A stretch of 9,076 nucleotides of DNA from Fidelibacterota bacterium UBA1611. GTDB taxonomy: Bacteria > Fidelibacterota > Marinisomatia > Marinisomatales > UBA1611. The stretch covers positions 1 to 9,076 of the forward strand of contig DCMX01000240.1 in the NCBI GenBank assembly GCA_002321855.1. Reading direction: 5' to 3'. The notes beneath the pieces were generated by a model. It saw only the letters and a program-made list of their open reading frames with translations. It was not told the DNA's origin and did no database searches. Positions 1-7,149 of this stretch are shown in pieces (position 1 is the first letter of the stretch; each line of letters begins with the position of its first letter). Position numbers and translations under genes: made by a program.

Positions 1-271
1 TTCATCAAACGATGCGAATCACATCTCTGAATCTATTCGGTCTTGCATCAGGTGGGGTTTACAGATTCTTTATGTTTCCAAAAAGATTTGTGGTCTCTTA
101 CACCACTTTTTCACCCTTACCTTGATATACTTTCCAAGGCGGTTTTTTTTCTGTTGCACTTTCCATATCCTCACGGATTCCCTGTGTTACAGGGCACCAT
201 ATTCTGCGATGCTCGGACTTTCCTCTCTCAAATTACAAAAGTTCACCCAAGAGCAACCATCCGATTGACTC
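1..271 (-). ncRNA. rnpB: RNase P RNA, class A, 3' end missing
   Basis: This is the catalytic RNA of ribonuclease P, which removes 5' leaders from pre-tRNAs. Read on the minus strand, it shows the landmark segments of bacterial class A RNA in the right order: GAGGAAAGTCCGAGC (225-211, 5' strand of P4), a GGTGCCCTGTAACACAGGG hairpin (198-180), GTGCAACAG plus an A-tract ending ACCGCC (159-138), AGGGTGAAA (118-110), a GTGGTGTAAGAGACCAC hairpin (106-90) and CTGTAAACCCCACC...GCAAGACCGAATAG (64-33). The segment pairing with P4 near the 3' end lies beyond position 1, so roughly the last 100 nt are missing. The 5' end near 271 is inferred from the -10-like box just upstream and from the usual distance to the P4 segment. 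The 82-codon plus-strand ORF across this stretch is not a gene. Confidence 0.95.
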
Positions 272-276
272 AATTT

Positions 277-303
277 ATAATAATCTACTGAAATTAATTA
301 ATT
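277..303 (-). promoter_or_regulatory. putative rnpB promoter
   Basis: On the minus strand a TATTAT hexamer (282-277) lies about 6-7 nt before the proposed 5' end of rnpB. A weak -35-like element (TTCAAT) lies about 18 nt further upstream, overlapping the last codons of the zinc-ribbon gene. This would let rnpB be transcribed separately from the gene in front. Only the -10 box is convincing. Read-through from the upstream gene followed by processing is an equally possible source of the RNA. Confidence 0.35.
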
Positions 304-1004
304 GAATTTTGATTGCTATATACGAACCTACTACAAATATCACACCGATATATAGTATTGTTAGAACGAATTTCGGAAATAGTTTGCATTGTTATAGCTG
401 CCCCACAACCACCACAAGAATTGCCAGATAAATGAATAACAGCTAATCCATCTCTCGCTCCGCTTACCTGATTATATAATGCAATGGTATTAGAATCGAT
501 CTGTTGTACTTTTTCTTGTCTTTTTTGTTCCAGCACGGATTTCTCATCCGCAGATTTTGATAACATCGTTTTCAATTTCTTCTTTCGATTGACTAATTCA
601 TCTGCCAATGATTTTAGTTGTATTTCTTCGTTTTCAATATTGTTCTTAAGTTCATCTTTTTCTCCAAAAAAAATCAATATCTTAGATTCTATTCGTGACT
701 TTTCTTCCTTCAAATAATCAATCTCATGACTTAAGGCATCATATTGTTTATTGTTGGTTACTAAAAAAAGTTGATCTTTAATTTTATCGATTTTATTATC
801 GATTTCTTCTACCTTAACCTCTGACTTGTGAAATTCCACCCGAATCTCTTTTAAATGAATTTTATTCTTTTCAAGATTAGTACTTAATACCTCCTCTTCC
901 TGATTCATTTCATTGACTCTTTTTGGCAAATCACCAAGTAGACTGTTTAAGTCTTGTAATTGATTGTCAATTTCCTGTAACTCAATCAAATGCTGCATAG
1001 ACAT
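294..1004 (-). CDS. coiled-coil protein with C4 zinc ribbon (DUF164/CT398 family)
   Basis: The 236-residue protein has a charged coiled coil (about residues 3-170) and a C-terminal zinc ribbon with C197-x2-C200 and C221-x2-C224. The family signature NNKQYDALSHEIDYLK is at about 84-99. Length and layout match the widespread DUF164 zinc-ribbon family, whose biochemical role is poorly defined; a role in nucleic-acid handling or secretion has been suggested for members, but nothing here decides it. The gene stops about 20 nt before rnpB on the same strand. As I recall, a gene of this family also lies close to rnpB in actinobacteria, so the neighbourhood may be old. Start choice: AAAGGA touches the first ATG (1004) but is well spaced for the second in-frame ATG (998), so translation may begin at residue 3. 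An intrinsic terminator lies 18 nt upstream of the first ATG. Confidence 0.9.
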   Translation of the reverse strand: MSMQHLIELQEIDNQLQDLNSLLGDLPKRVNEMNQEEEVLSTNLEKNKIHLKEIRVEFHKSEVKVEEIDNKIDKIKDQLFLVTNNKQYDALSHEIDYLKEEKSRIESKILIFFGEKDELKNNIENEEIQLKSLADELVNRKKKLKTMLSKSADEKSVLEQKRQEKVQQIDSNTIALYNQVSGARDGLAVIHLSGNSCGGCGAAITMQTISEIRSNNTIYRCDICSRFVYSNQNSIN

Positions 1005-1022
1005 CCTTTATAATCTCTTATC

Positions 1023-1046
1023 AAAAAAAAGCACCACAAAGGGTGC
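1023..1046 (-). terminator. intrinsic terminator in the leader of the zinc-ribbon gene
   Basis: On the minus strand, GCACC-CTTTGT-GGTGC forms a 5-bp GC-rich stem with a 6-nt loop, followed directly by eight T residues (1030-1023). It has no T-tract on the plus strand, so it should act leftward only. No recognised minus-strand gene lies upstream, because gcvP points away. It therefore ends either an unannotated minus-strand RNA or an attenuated leader of the zinc-ribbon gene. Confidence 0.6.
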
Positions 1047-1448
1047 AATAAATAATTTAGGTGTTAGTAACAAACTCAGTAACCGATGAGAAATAATCAT
1101 CAAAATATATTTCCTTTATATAATTCTACCATAAAAAATATAAACAATAAGATTACACTAATTTATCCCATTCCCTGATGAAAACGTAATCGAAATATTA
1201 GTATGTTTCGGTGAGGTTATTACTTCATTCTGTTTGATGTCTTCTATTTCTCAATCTATAACATCTAAGGAAAACTCGATTATCTGTTTTGAACTTTTTT
1301 TCTCGTGTTGTTATTATCTTCTATTGATCATTTATTTTCGTCAAAGTTTCTTTCTGATCTTCATCGTATTGTAAGGTAAAATTCTCATAAATTTGTATAT
1401 GAGTGTTTAACATTTTTTCACTCTATTCTAAAATATTTTGCATTAGAT
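1047..1448. other. intergenic gap upstream of gcvP; no convincing gene
   Basis: This very AT-rich stretch holds no supported coding gene and no recognisable glycine riboswitch (no aptamer core seen on the plus strand before gcvP). Visible structure is weak. GTAATCGAAA (1186-1195) can pair with TTTCG (1206-1210) and ATTAC (1219-1223). CTCATA/TATGAG (1384-1389/1398-1403) overlaps a second possible hairpin, GAGTG/CACTC (1401-1405/1419-1423). A -10-like AAAATA with TTAACA 17 nt upstream lies just before gcvP. On the minus strand a 30-codon frame (1413-1321) followed after one stop by about 30 more open codons could be a decayed gene or chance. Confidence 0.5.
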
Positions 1449-4274
1449 ATGAATAATACCCCGTACAATTTTTTATCAAGGCATGTAGGCCCTCAGAATA
1501 AGGATATTGAATCTATGTTAGATTATTTAGCGTTTGATTCATTGCATGATTTAGTTCAATCAGTGGTCCCAAATAATGTACTATCTAAATATCAATCAAA
1601 GATTCCACATGCTTTATCAGAAAGTGAAACTTTATCTCAATTAGATAAATATGCTAAAAAAAATAACGTGTTCAAATCCCTGATAGGGATGGGGTATTAT
1701 GGTACTATTACACCGAGTGTTATACGAAGAAATATTCTTGAAAATCCAGGTTGGTATACTCACTATACGCCTTACCAGGCAGAAATCAGCCAAGGGCGCT
1801 TGGAAGCATTGCTTAATTTCCAAACCATGATTTCAGATCTCACCGGACTTCCATTAGCAAATGCATCTTTGTTGGATGAAGGAACGGCTGCAGCAGAAGC
1901 AATGCTAATGTTCTATAATGCAACGCAAGATCCCAATAAAAACATATTTTTGGTTTCGGATAAATGTCATCCCCAAACAATAGATATTCTGCAAACACGA
2001 TCAAAACCACTAGGAATACATCTTGCAATCACTGATTATGTGAATTTTGATTTTAAAGAGTCAATATTTGGGGCATTGGTTCAATATCCAGACACAGAAG
2101 GTTCTGTTCAGAATTTTTCTTCAATGTGTGATGCCGCACATAAAAATAATTCTTATGTTTGTATGGCAACTGATCTTTTAGCTCTTATATTATTAAAATC
2201 TCCTGGAGAAATGAACGCTGATGCTACTGTTGGGAATGCCCAGAGATTTGGTGTTCCCATGGGATATGGTGGGCCTCATGCTGCATTTTTTTCTACTACA
2301 GAATATTTTAAACGGAAGATACCAGGACGTATTATTGGTGTTTCGAAGGATACTCATGGACACTCAGCACTTCGTATGGCTATCCAAACGCGAGAACAAC
2401 ATATTCGTCGAGAAAAAGCCACATCCAATATATGTACGGCTCAGGTTCTATTGGCAATAGTGTCCGGAATATATGCAGTGTACCACGGACCTAATGGACT
2501 AAAACAAATCGCTTTACGAATAAACCAATTAACAGCAAAATTGTTTGGGTCGTTGAGAGATTCTGGTTTTGAATTAGCCCATGAATACTTCTTTGATACA
2601 ATCAAGTTCAAAACAAACCCTGGGTGGCATGAAAAAGCTGAATCATTGGAATTTAATTTTAGGGATTTTGGGAATGATACCATCGGAATATCCATTGATG
2701 AAACAACAACAGAGTCTCATATCGATGAAATTCTATCGATATTCGGAGCGGATAAAATAAATGCCGCGATATCAACAATTCCTGTTGATTTGATTCGGAC
2801 ATCGTCATACTTGAACCATCCGGTATTTAATTCTTATCAATCTGAAACAGAAATACTTCGATATCTCCATCGATTAGAATCAAAGGACATCTCCTTAAAC
2901 ACAAGTATGATACCACTTGGGTCTTGCACCATGAAACTGAACGCAACCACTGAAATGGAGGCCCTCACCTGGCCAGAATTTGGTAATATCCACCCTTTTG
3001 CACCAAATAGCCAAACAGAAGGTTATCAAAAAATCATCGCTGAGTTGGGTGGCTGGTTAGTGGACATCACTGGTTTTGATGATATTTCGATGCAACCAAA
3101 TTCAGGTGCCCAAGGAGAATATGCTGGTTTACTTTTGATAAGGGCTTTCCATATTCATAACGGAAATAACCACAGAAACATTTGTTTGATTCCTTCATCG
3201 GCACACGGTACGAATCCTGCATCGGCAGTTATGGCAGGAATGAAAGTGGTTGTTATACAATGTGATAAATATGGGAATATTGACAAGAATGATATTAGAG
3301 AAAAAGCAAAACTACACTCAGATAATCTCGCTGCTATAATGATAACCTATCCATCTACTCATGGTGTTTTTGAACACACAATCAAAGAGATTTGTAAAAT
3401 TGTCCATAAAAATAATGGACAGGTATACATTGATGGTGCCAATCTTAATGCCATGATCGGTCTTTGTAGACCAGGTGACTTTGGGGGCGATGTGATGCAC
3501 ATTAATCTCCACAAAACTTTTTGTATTCCTCATGGTGGCGGTGGGCCAGGAATGGGGCCAATTGTTTGTAAAAATCATTTAGCCCCCTTTCTTCCTGGAC
3601 ACTCCCAAATTAGAACTGGAGGAGAAAATGCCATTCATGCTGTTTCTGCCGCACCTTTTGGAAGCAGTAGTATATTACCTATTTCCTGGTCATACATAAA
3701 TATGATGGGTGGTGATGGTCTTAAAAAAGGCACTCAAGTTGCAATCTTGAATGCTAACTATATGGCAAAAAAGTTGCAAAACCATTACCCAATTCTTTAC
3801 CGTGGAATCAGTGGCATGAATGCTCACGAATTCATTATTGATGCCCGGGATTTAAAGAAAAATTCTTTTATCACCGATGAGGACATTGCCAAGCGTCTTA
3901 TGGATTATGGATTTCATGCACCTACCATGTCCTTTCCTGTACCTGGAACGCTCATGATCGAACCAACCGAGAGTGAATCCAAACAAGAATTGGACCGATT
4001 TTGTGATGCAATGCTTTCTATCAGACAAGAGATTCAGGATGTGATCGATGGGAAATTGGATCTAGTAGATAATCCATTGAAAAATGCCCCTCACACTGCA
4101 TTTCATACTACATCAGATGATTGGGACCATGAGTATTCTCGCCAAAAAGCAGCATATCCTGCACCTTGGCTTAAAGAATATAAATACTGGCCAACTGTTG
4201 GACGGGTAGATAATGCTTTTGGAGATCGCAACCTAATCTGCACATGCCCACCAATCAATGAGTATGAAGACTAA
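1449..4274 (+). CDS. gcvP: glycine dehydrogenase (decarboxylating), P protein
   Basis: The 941-residue cytoplasmic PLP enzyme is the P protein of the glycine cleavage system (EC 1.4.4.2): it decarboxylates glycine and passes the aminomethyl group to lipoyl-H protein. It is the single-chain type, with both halves that are split as GcvPA/GcvPB in other bacteria. The N-terminal half opens with FLSRHVGP (8-15) and contains GMGYYGT and SLLDEGTAAAEAM. The catalytic-type second half starts around GSCTMKLN (491-498) and carries the PLP lysine K689 in NLHKTFCIPHGGGGPG. The length is normal for the family, and no frameshift is seen. The start has no Shine-Dalgarno sequence, but the N-terminus fits the family. 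No gcvT, gcvH or lpd gene is nearby, so the system is dispersed, at least for this gene. It converges on mtaB across a 102-nt gap. Confidence 0.98.
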   Translation: MNNTPYNFLSRHVGPQNKDIESMLDYLAFDSLHDLVQSVVPNNVLSKYQSKIPHALSESETLSQLDKYAKKNNVFKSLIGMGYYGTITPSVIRRNILENPGWYTHYTPYQAEISQGRLEALLNFQTMISDLTGLPLANASLLDEGTAAAEAMLMFYNATQDPNKNIFLVSDKCHPQTIDILQTRSKPLGIHLAITDYVNFDFKESIFGALVQYPDTEGSVQNFSSMCDAAHKNNSYVCMATDLLALILLKSPGEMNADATVGNAQRFGVPMGYGGPHAAFFSTTEYFKRKIPGRIIGVSKDTHGHSALRMAIQTREQHIRREKATSNICTAQVLLAIVSGIYAVYHGPNGLKQIALRINQLTAKLFGSLRDSGFELAHEYFFDTIKFKTNPGWHEKAESLEFNFRDFGNDTIGISIDETTTESHIDEILSIFGADKINAAISTIPVDLIRTSSYLNHPVFNSYQSETEILRYLHRLESKDISLNTSMIPLGSCTMKLNATTEMEALTWPEFGNIHPFAPNSQTEGYQKIIAELGGWLVDITGFDDISMQPNSGAQGEYAGLLLIRAFHIHNGNNHRNICLIPSSAHGTNPASAVMAGMKVVVIQCDKYGNIDKNDIREKAKLHSDNLAAIMITYPSTHGVFEHTIKEICKIVHKNNGQVYIDGANLNAMIGLCRPGDFGGDVMHINLHKTFCIPHGGGGPGMGPIVCKNHLAPFLPGHSQIRTGGENAIHAVSAAPFGSSSILPISWSYINMMGGDGLKKGTQVAILNANYMAKKLQNHYPILYRGISGMNAHEFIIDARDLKKNSFITDEDIAKRLMDYGFHAPTMSFPVPGTLMIEPTESESKQELDRFCDAMLSIRQEIQDVIDGKLDLVDNPLKNAPHTAFHTTSDDWDHEYSRQKAAYPAPWLKEYKYWPTVGRVDNAFGDRNLICTCPPINEYED

Positions 4275-4290
4275 AGGGCTATTCCAATTT

Positions 4291-4330
4291 CTCACTTGAA
4301 ACGACCTATCTGAAGGGGAAAATTAGTGAG
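4291..4330 (+). terminator. weak hairpin between convergent gcvP and mtaB
   Basis: CTCACT (4291-4296) and AGTGAG (4325-4330) can form a 6-bp stem, with one extra U-G pair, closing a 28-nt loop. A moderately T-rich stretch (TTATTTCATTAATT) follows on the plus side. It is the only candidate for a gcvP terminator in the 102-nt convergent gap. The long loop and broken T-tract make it doubtful. Confidence 0.22.
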
Positions 4331-4376
4331 GTTATTTCATTAATTATGATTTAAGGAAAACATTTCAGTCCGCTTT

Positions 4377-5675
4377 CTAATCAAAAAGGGCCCCATACAT
4401 GTTATCACCGTGATTAATTGTTAAACGCACAGTTTGAATTGTATTAATAAGATTTGGGCAGTAATCAACCTTAACTTTAATATAATTATCCGTGTGCCCT
4501 ATGATTTTACCATTTTTCATATGTTCGAAAAGGACGGGGCGTTCCCTCTTAATAAACTGATTTTGGAAATAACGTCGTTTTTTTTCAGAAAGGATATGAA
4601 GCATCCTACTTCTTTCCAAACGAATTTCTCGAGACACATCTTTATGCATTTTATTGGCTATTGTGTCATGCCGTTCAGAATAGGTGAAAACATGAAGATA
4701 AGAAACGTCTATTTCATTCAAGAAATTATAAGTATCTAAAAAATCATCGTGTGTCTCGCCAGGAAAACCAACAATTACATCCACACCAATACAGGCATCA
4801 GGGATAGCTGATTTGATTTTTGTAACTCGGTCTTCATAAAGTGACCGTTTATACCTTCGGCGCATGGCACTTAGTATTTTATCAGAACCAGATTGAAGTG
4901 GAACATGAAAATGAGGCATGAACTTTTGAGATCCTGCACAAAATTCTATGATATCATTGGTGAGTAGGTTTGGTTCTATGGAAGAAATCCTAATGCGGTC
5001 CAATTCATCCAAAGTATCCAATTGTTGAATCAAATCAATAAACGTTTCATTACTCCCTTTACCGAAGTCTCCGATATTGACACCGGTTAATACGATCTCG
5101 CGAGTATTTGTTTCCGCCACTTTCATTGCTATCTTCATAGTGTTTTCAATGTTATCGCTTCGGCTCTCGCCCCGAGCTAACGGAATCGTGCAAAAAGAGC
5201 AAGTGTAATCACAACCATCCTGAATTTTCAAAAAGGAGCGTGTTCGTTCCCCCGATGAATAGGATGGTACAAATTTGTGGACATGTTCTATCTCAGATCG
5301 AATCACCTTCGGGTAACCATCCAAAGAAATTGAATCCAAGTATGTTAAAAGATTAAATTTTTCTTCAGCACCCAGAACCAGGTCTACACCTTCAATTAAT
5401 GCAATATCATATGGTTTGAGTTGAGCATAACACCCGATGACAGCAATAGATGATTGGGGATTTCTGCGTTTGAAACGGCGTATTATTTTACGCGCTTCTT
5501 TGTCCGCATTTTCTGTGACGGAGCACGTGTTCAAGACGTAAATATCTGCTCTTTCCCGATAGTCTACTTTTTCAAATCCATGACGAATAAATTCATGGGA
5601 GATGGTAGATGTTTCTGAGAAATTCAGTTTACACCCAAGAGTGTGAAATGCAACTCGTTTAGTAGGAGAACCCAT
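4377..5675 (-). CDS. mtaB: tRNA t6A37 methylthiotransferase MtaB (radical SAM)
   Basis: This 432-residue enzyme of the MiaB/RimO/MtaB methylthiotransferase family is predicted to convert t6A to ms2t6A at position 37 of ANN-decoding tRNAs, using two Fe-S clusters and SAM. The N-terminal UPF0004 domain supplies C15 (TLGCKLNFSE), C51 (NTCSVTENA) and C82 (GCYAQL). The radical-SAM cluster is C155-x3-C159-x2-C162 (DGCDYTCSFCTIPLARG). A C-terminal TRAM domain spans about 377-432. GCKLNFSE, NTCSVT and ARGESRS favour MtaB over MiaB or RimO. All six cluster cysteines are present and the length is normal. It diverges from the PAS-prenyltransferase gene. There is no Shine-Dalgarno sequence; a TATACT box ends only 5 nt before the ATG, so the mRNA may be leaderless. 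Confidence 0.94.
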   Translation of the reverse strand: MGSPTKRVAFHTLGCKLNFSETSTISHEFIRHGFEKVDYRERADIYVLNTCSVTENADKEARKIIRRFKRRNPQSSIAVIGCYAQLKPYDIALIEGVDLVLGAEEKFNLLTYLDSISLDGYPKVIRSEIEHVHKFVPSYSSGERTRSFLKIQDGCDYTCSFCTIPLARGESRSDNIENTMKIAMKVAETNTREIVLTGVNIGDFGKGSNETFIDLIQQLDTLDELDRIRISSIEPNLLTNDIIEFCAGSQKFMPHFHVPLQSGSDKILSAMRRRYKRSLYEDRVTKIKSAIPDACIGVDVIVGFPGETHDDFLDTYNFLNEIDVSYLHVFTYSERHDTIANKMHKDVSREIRLERSRMLHILSEKKRRYFQNQFIKRERPVLFEHMKNGKIIGHTDNYIKVKVDYCPNLINTIQTVRLTINHGDNMYGALFD

Positions 5676-5837
5676 TTAACAGTATATATTCATATAAAGA
5701 TACTCTTTTTACATTATTTATCCTGAAATAATTGTTATTTCATTTTTGGTTATTTTTTATTCATTGATAATGAAATAAAAACTATAAATTTTACTTTACG
5801 GTTTTCTTTTTTAAAATGAATCATATACTGAAAAACA
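5676..5837. promoter_or_regulatory. divergent control region mtaB / PAS-prenyltransferase with GAAATAA boxes
   Basis: A TATACT hexamer faces each gene: 5686-5681 toward mtaB (5 nt to the ATG) and 5824-5829 toward the prenyltransferase (8 nt to the ATG). Neither has a clear -35. Between them lie two inverted repeats: GAAATAA-TTG-TTATTTC (5725-5741), and a longer one in which TTTTTATTCATT (5754-5765) and AATGAA-A-TAAAAA (5769-5781) flank GAT with one bulged A. The heptamer GAAATAA or its complement occurs exactly three times (5725, 5735, 5772), and a near copy lies at 5757. This could be an operator array. AT-richness raises the chance of coincidence. Confidence 0.4.
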
Positions 5838-7106
5838 ATGAGTAACGAATTAAAAAGTATTATAACATGTGACTTAGATGGAAAAGTTGAGACCTTCAGT
5901 GAAGGATCTGAAGAACTATTTGGATATGATGCATCTGAAATCATCAACAAGGGCAGGGTCAGTGATTTCAGCCCTGGACAGGTAGTTTTAGGACATGTGG
6001 TTAATTGGTTGAAAGAGTCTGTAGAAAAAGGTATCTGGGAAGGCGATACTGTATTTTTACATAAAGACGGTCACGAGTTTCCCTGTCACATTAAGATTAC
6101 TCCAACCAAAGGGAAAAATGGAGAACATATAGGATATTGTGGAATCACAACTCCATTGAAAAATAAAACTCCCGATGACGTGCGCCCCAAAATAAGTGTA
6201 TGGACCAAGATTTTCTGCTGGATGGTTATTATGCGTTTACCATTTCTAACAGCAACCATCGTACCTATATTGCTTGGTGCGGCCGTAGCAAGCTCATCTG
6301 GATTCACTGTGAGTTGGGGATGGTTGGGGTTAACTATTTTGGGCGGTTGCTTTTTACACATCGGTACAAATACAGCCAATGATTATTTTGACCATACCAG
6401 TGGGACTGACGAAGCAAATTATAACTATATGGTTCCTTTTTCAGGTGGAAGCAGAAGCATCCAAATGGGCCTCATATCTGCTAAGGGGATGTTAATAGTT
6501 TCACTTTTATCCTTTTTATCAAGCGCTCTTGTGGGAATTCCATTAATCATAAGAGCTGGAAATATGATTCTATGGCTTGGTATTATCGGCGCTGTCTCAG
6601 GATTTTTCTATACCGCACCACCATTCAGATTTGCTTCCCGAAGAGGTCTGGGGGAATTCCTAATTGGAATGAATTTTGGACCTCTTATGGTTGTCGGGAG
6701 TACGCTTGTTCAAACAGGTCAAATCTTACCGGAGGCTTTACTCGCTGGTATACCAATAGGTTTCTTAGTGGCTGCAATCGTTTATGTAAATGAATTTCCT
6801 GATCATGATGGTGATAAAGCAACAGGTAAGAACACATTAATTGTTGTTTTCGGCCCAGAAAAGGCCAGATTAGGTTATGTACTACTAGTCGGGTGCGCTT
6901 TTATCAGCATTATTGCTATGGTTGCAAGTGGAATATTTCCATTACTATCTCTAATTGCTATGCCGGCGGCATGGTTTGGGATAAAAGCCATTCAAACCCT
7001 TTACAAATATTATAATGACCGGCTACTGCAGCCAGCCAATGCAGGAACTATCAACATGCATTTCACAACCGGATTACTTTTCTGCGTTGGAATATGGCTG
7101 GGTTAA
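5838..7106 (+). CDS. PAS-domain / UbiA-MenA family prenyltransferase fusion
   Basis: The 422-residue protein joins a soluble PAS sensor (about 5-105; CDLDGKVETFSEGSEELFGY at 11-30, LHKDGHEFPCHIKITP at 74-89) to a polytopic UbiA-superfamily prenyltransferase (about 120-422). UbiA enzymes attach a polyprenyl chain to an aromatic acceptor in the membrane. Both Mg-diphosphate motifs are visible: NDYFD (181-185) and N319-EFPDHDGDKATGK-NTL with D322, D326 and K331. YTAPPFR (259-265) and GKNTLIVVFG resemble MenA-type 1,4-dihydroxynaphthoate prenyltransferases more than 4-hydroxybenzoate UbiA, but the acceptor cannot be read from sequence. About eight to nine hydrophobic segments follow the linker. 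The catalytic part has the usual length, about 300 residues, so the PAS domain is a true addition. No haem- or flavin-binding residue is obvious in the PAS. The CADD-family gene follows after 43 nt, probably in the same operon. Confidence 0.9.
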   Translation: MSNELKSIITCDLDGKVETFSEGSEELFGYDASEIINKGRVSDFSPGQVVLGHVVNWLKESVEKGIWEGDTVFLHKDGHEFPCHIKITPTKGKNGEHIGYCGITTPLKNKTPDDVRPKISVWTKIFCWMVIMRLPFLTATIVPILLGAAVASSSGFTVSWGWLGLTILGGCFLHIGTNTANDYFDHTSGTDEANYNYMVPFSGGSRSIQMGLISAKGMLIVSLLSFLSSALVGIPLIIRAGNMILWLGIIGAVSGFFYTAPPFRFASRRGLGEFLIGMNFGPLMVVGSTLVQTGQILPEALLAGIPIGFLVAAIVYVNEFPDHDGDKATGKNTLIVVFGPEKARLGYVLLVGCAFISIIAMVASGIFPLLSLIAMPAAWFGIKAIQTLYKYYNDRLLQPANAGTINMHFTTGLLFCVGIWLG

Positions 7107-7149
7107 TTCCAGTATCTATTATTATATAACTAATAACAGGGGATATAAA

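Noticed and set aside
43..291. 82-codon plus-strand ORF
   Set aside because: It lies antisense to highly conserved RNase P RNA segments; its residues have no protein-like signature.
1237..1374. 45-codon plus-strand hydrophobic ORF before gcvP
   Set aside because: T-rich DNA gives such Phe/Leu/Ile-rich frames by chance; there is no ribosome site and no recognisable motif.
1047..1448. Glycine riboswitch before gcvP
   Set aside because: The conserved aptamer core segments could not be found on the plus strand; only weak short hairpins are present.
7015..7149. Upstream ATG extending the CADD gene by 45 codons
   Set aside because: It would overlap the prenyltransferase gene by 92 nt and adds sequence unlike the family; the ATG at 7150 has a good Shine-Dalgarno sequence and a family-like N-terminus.
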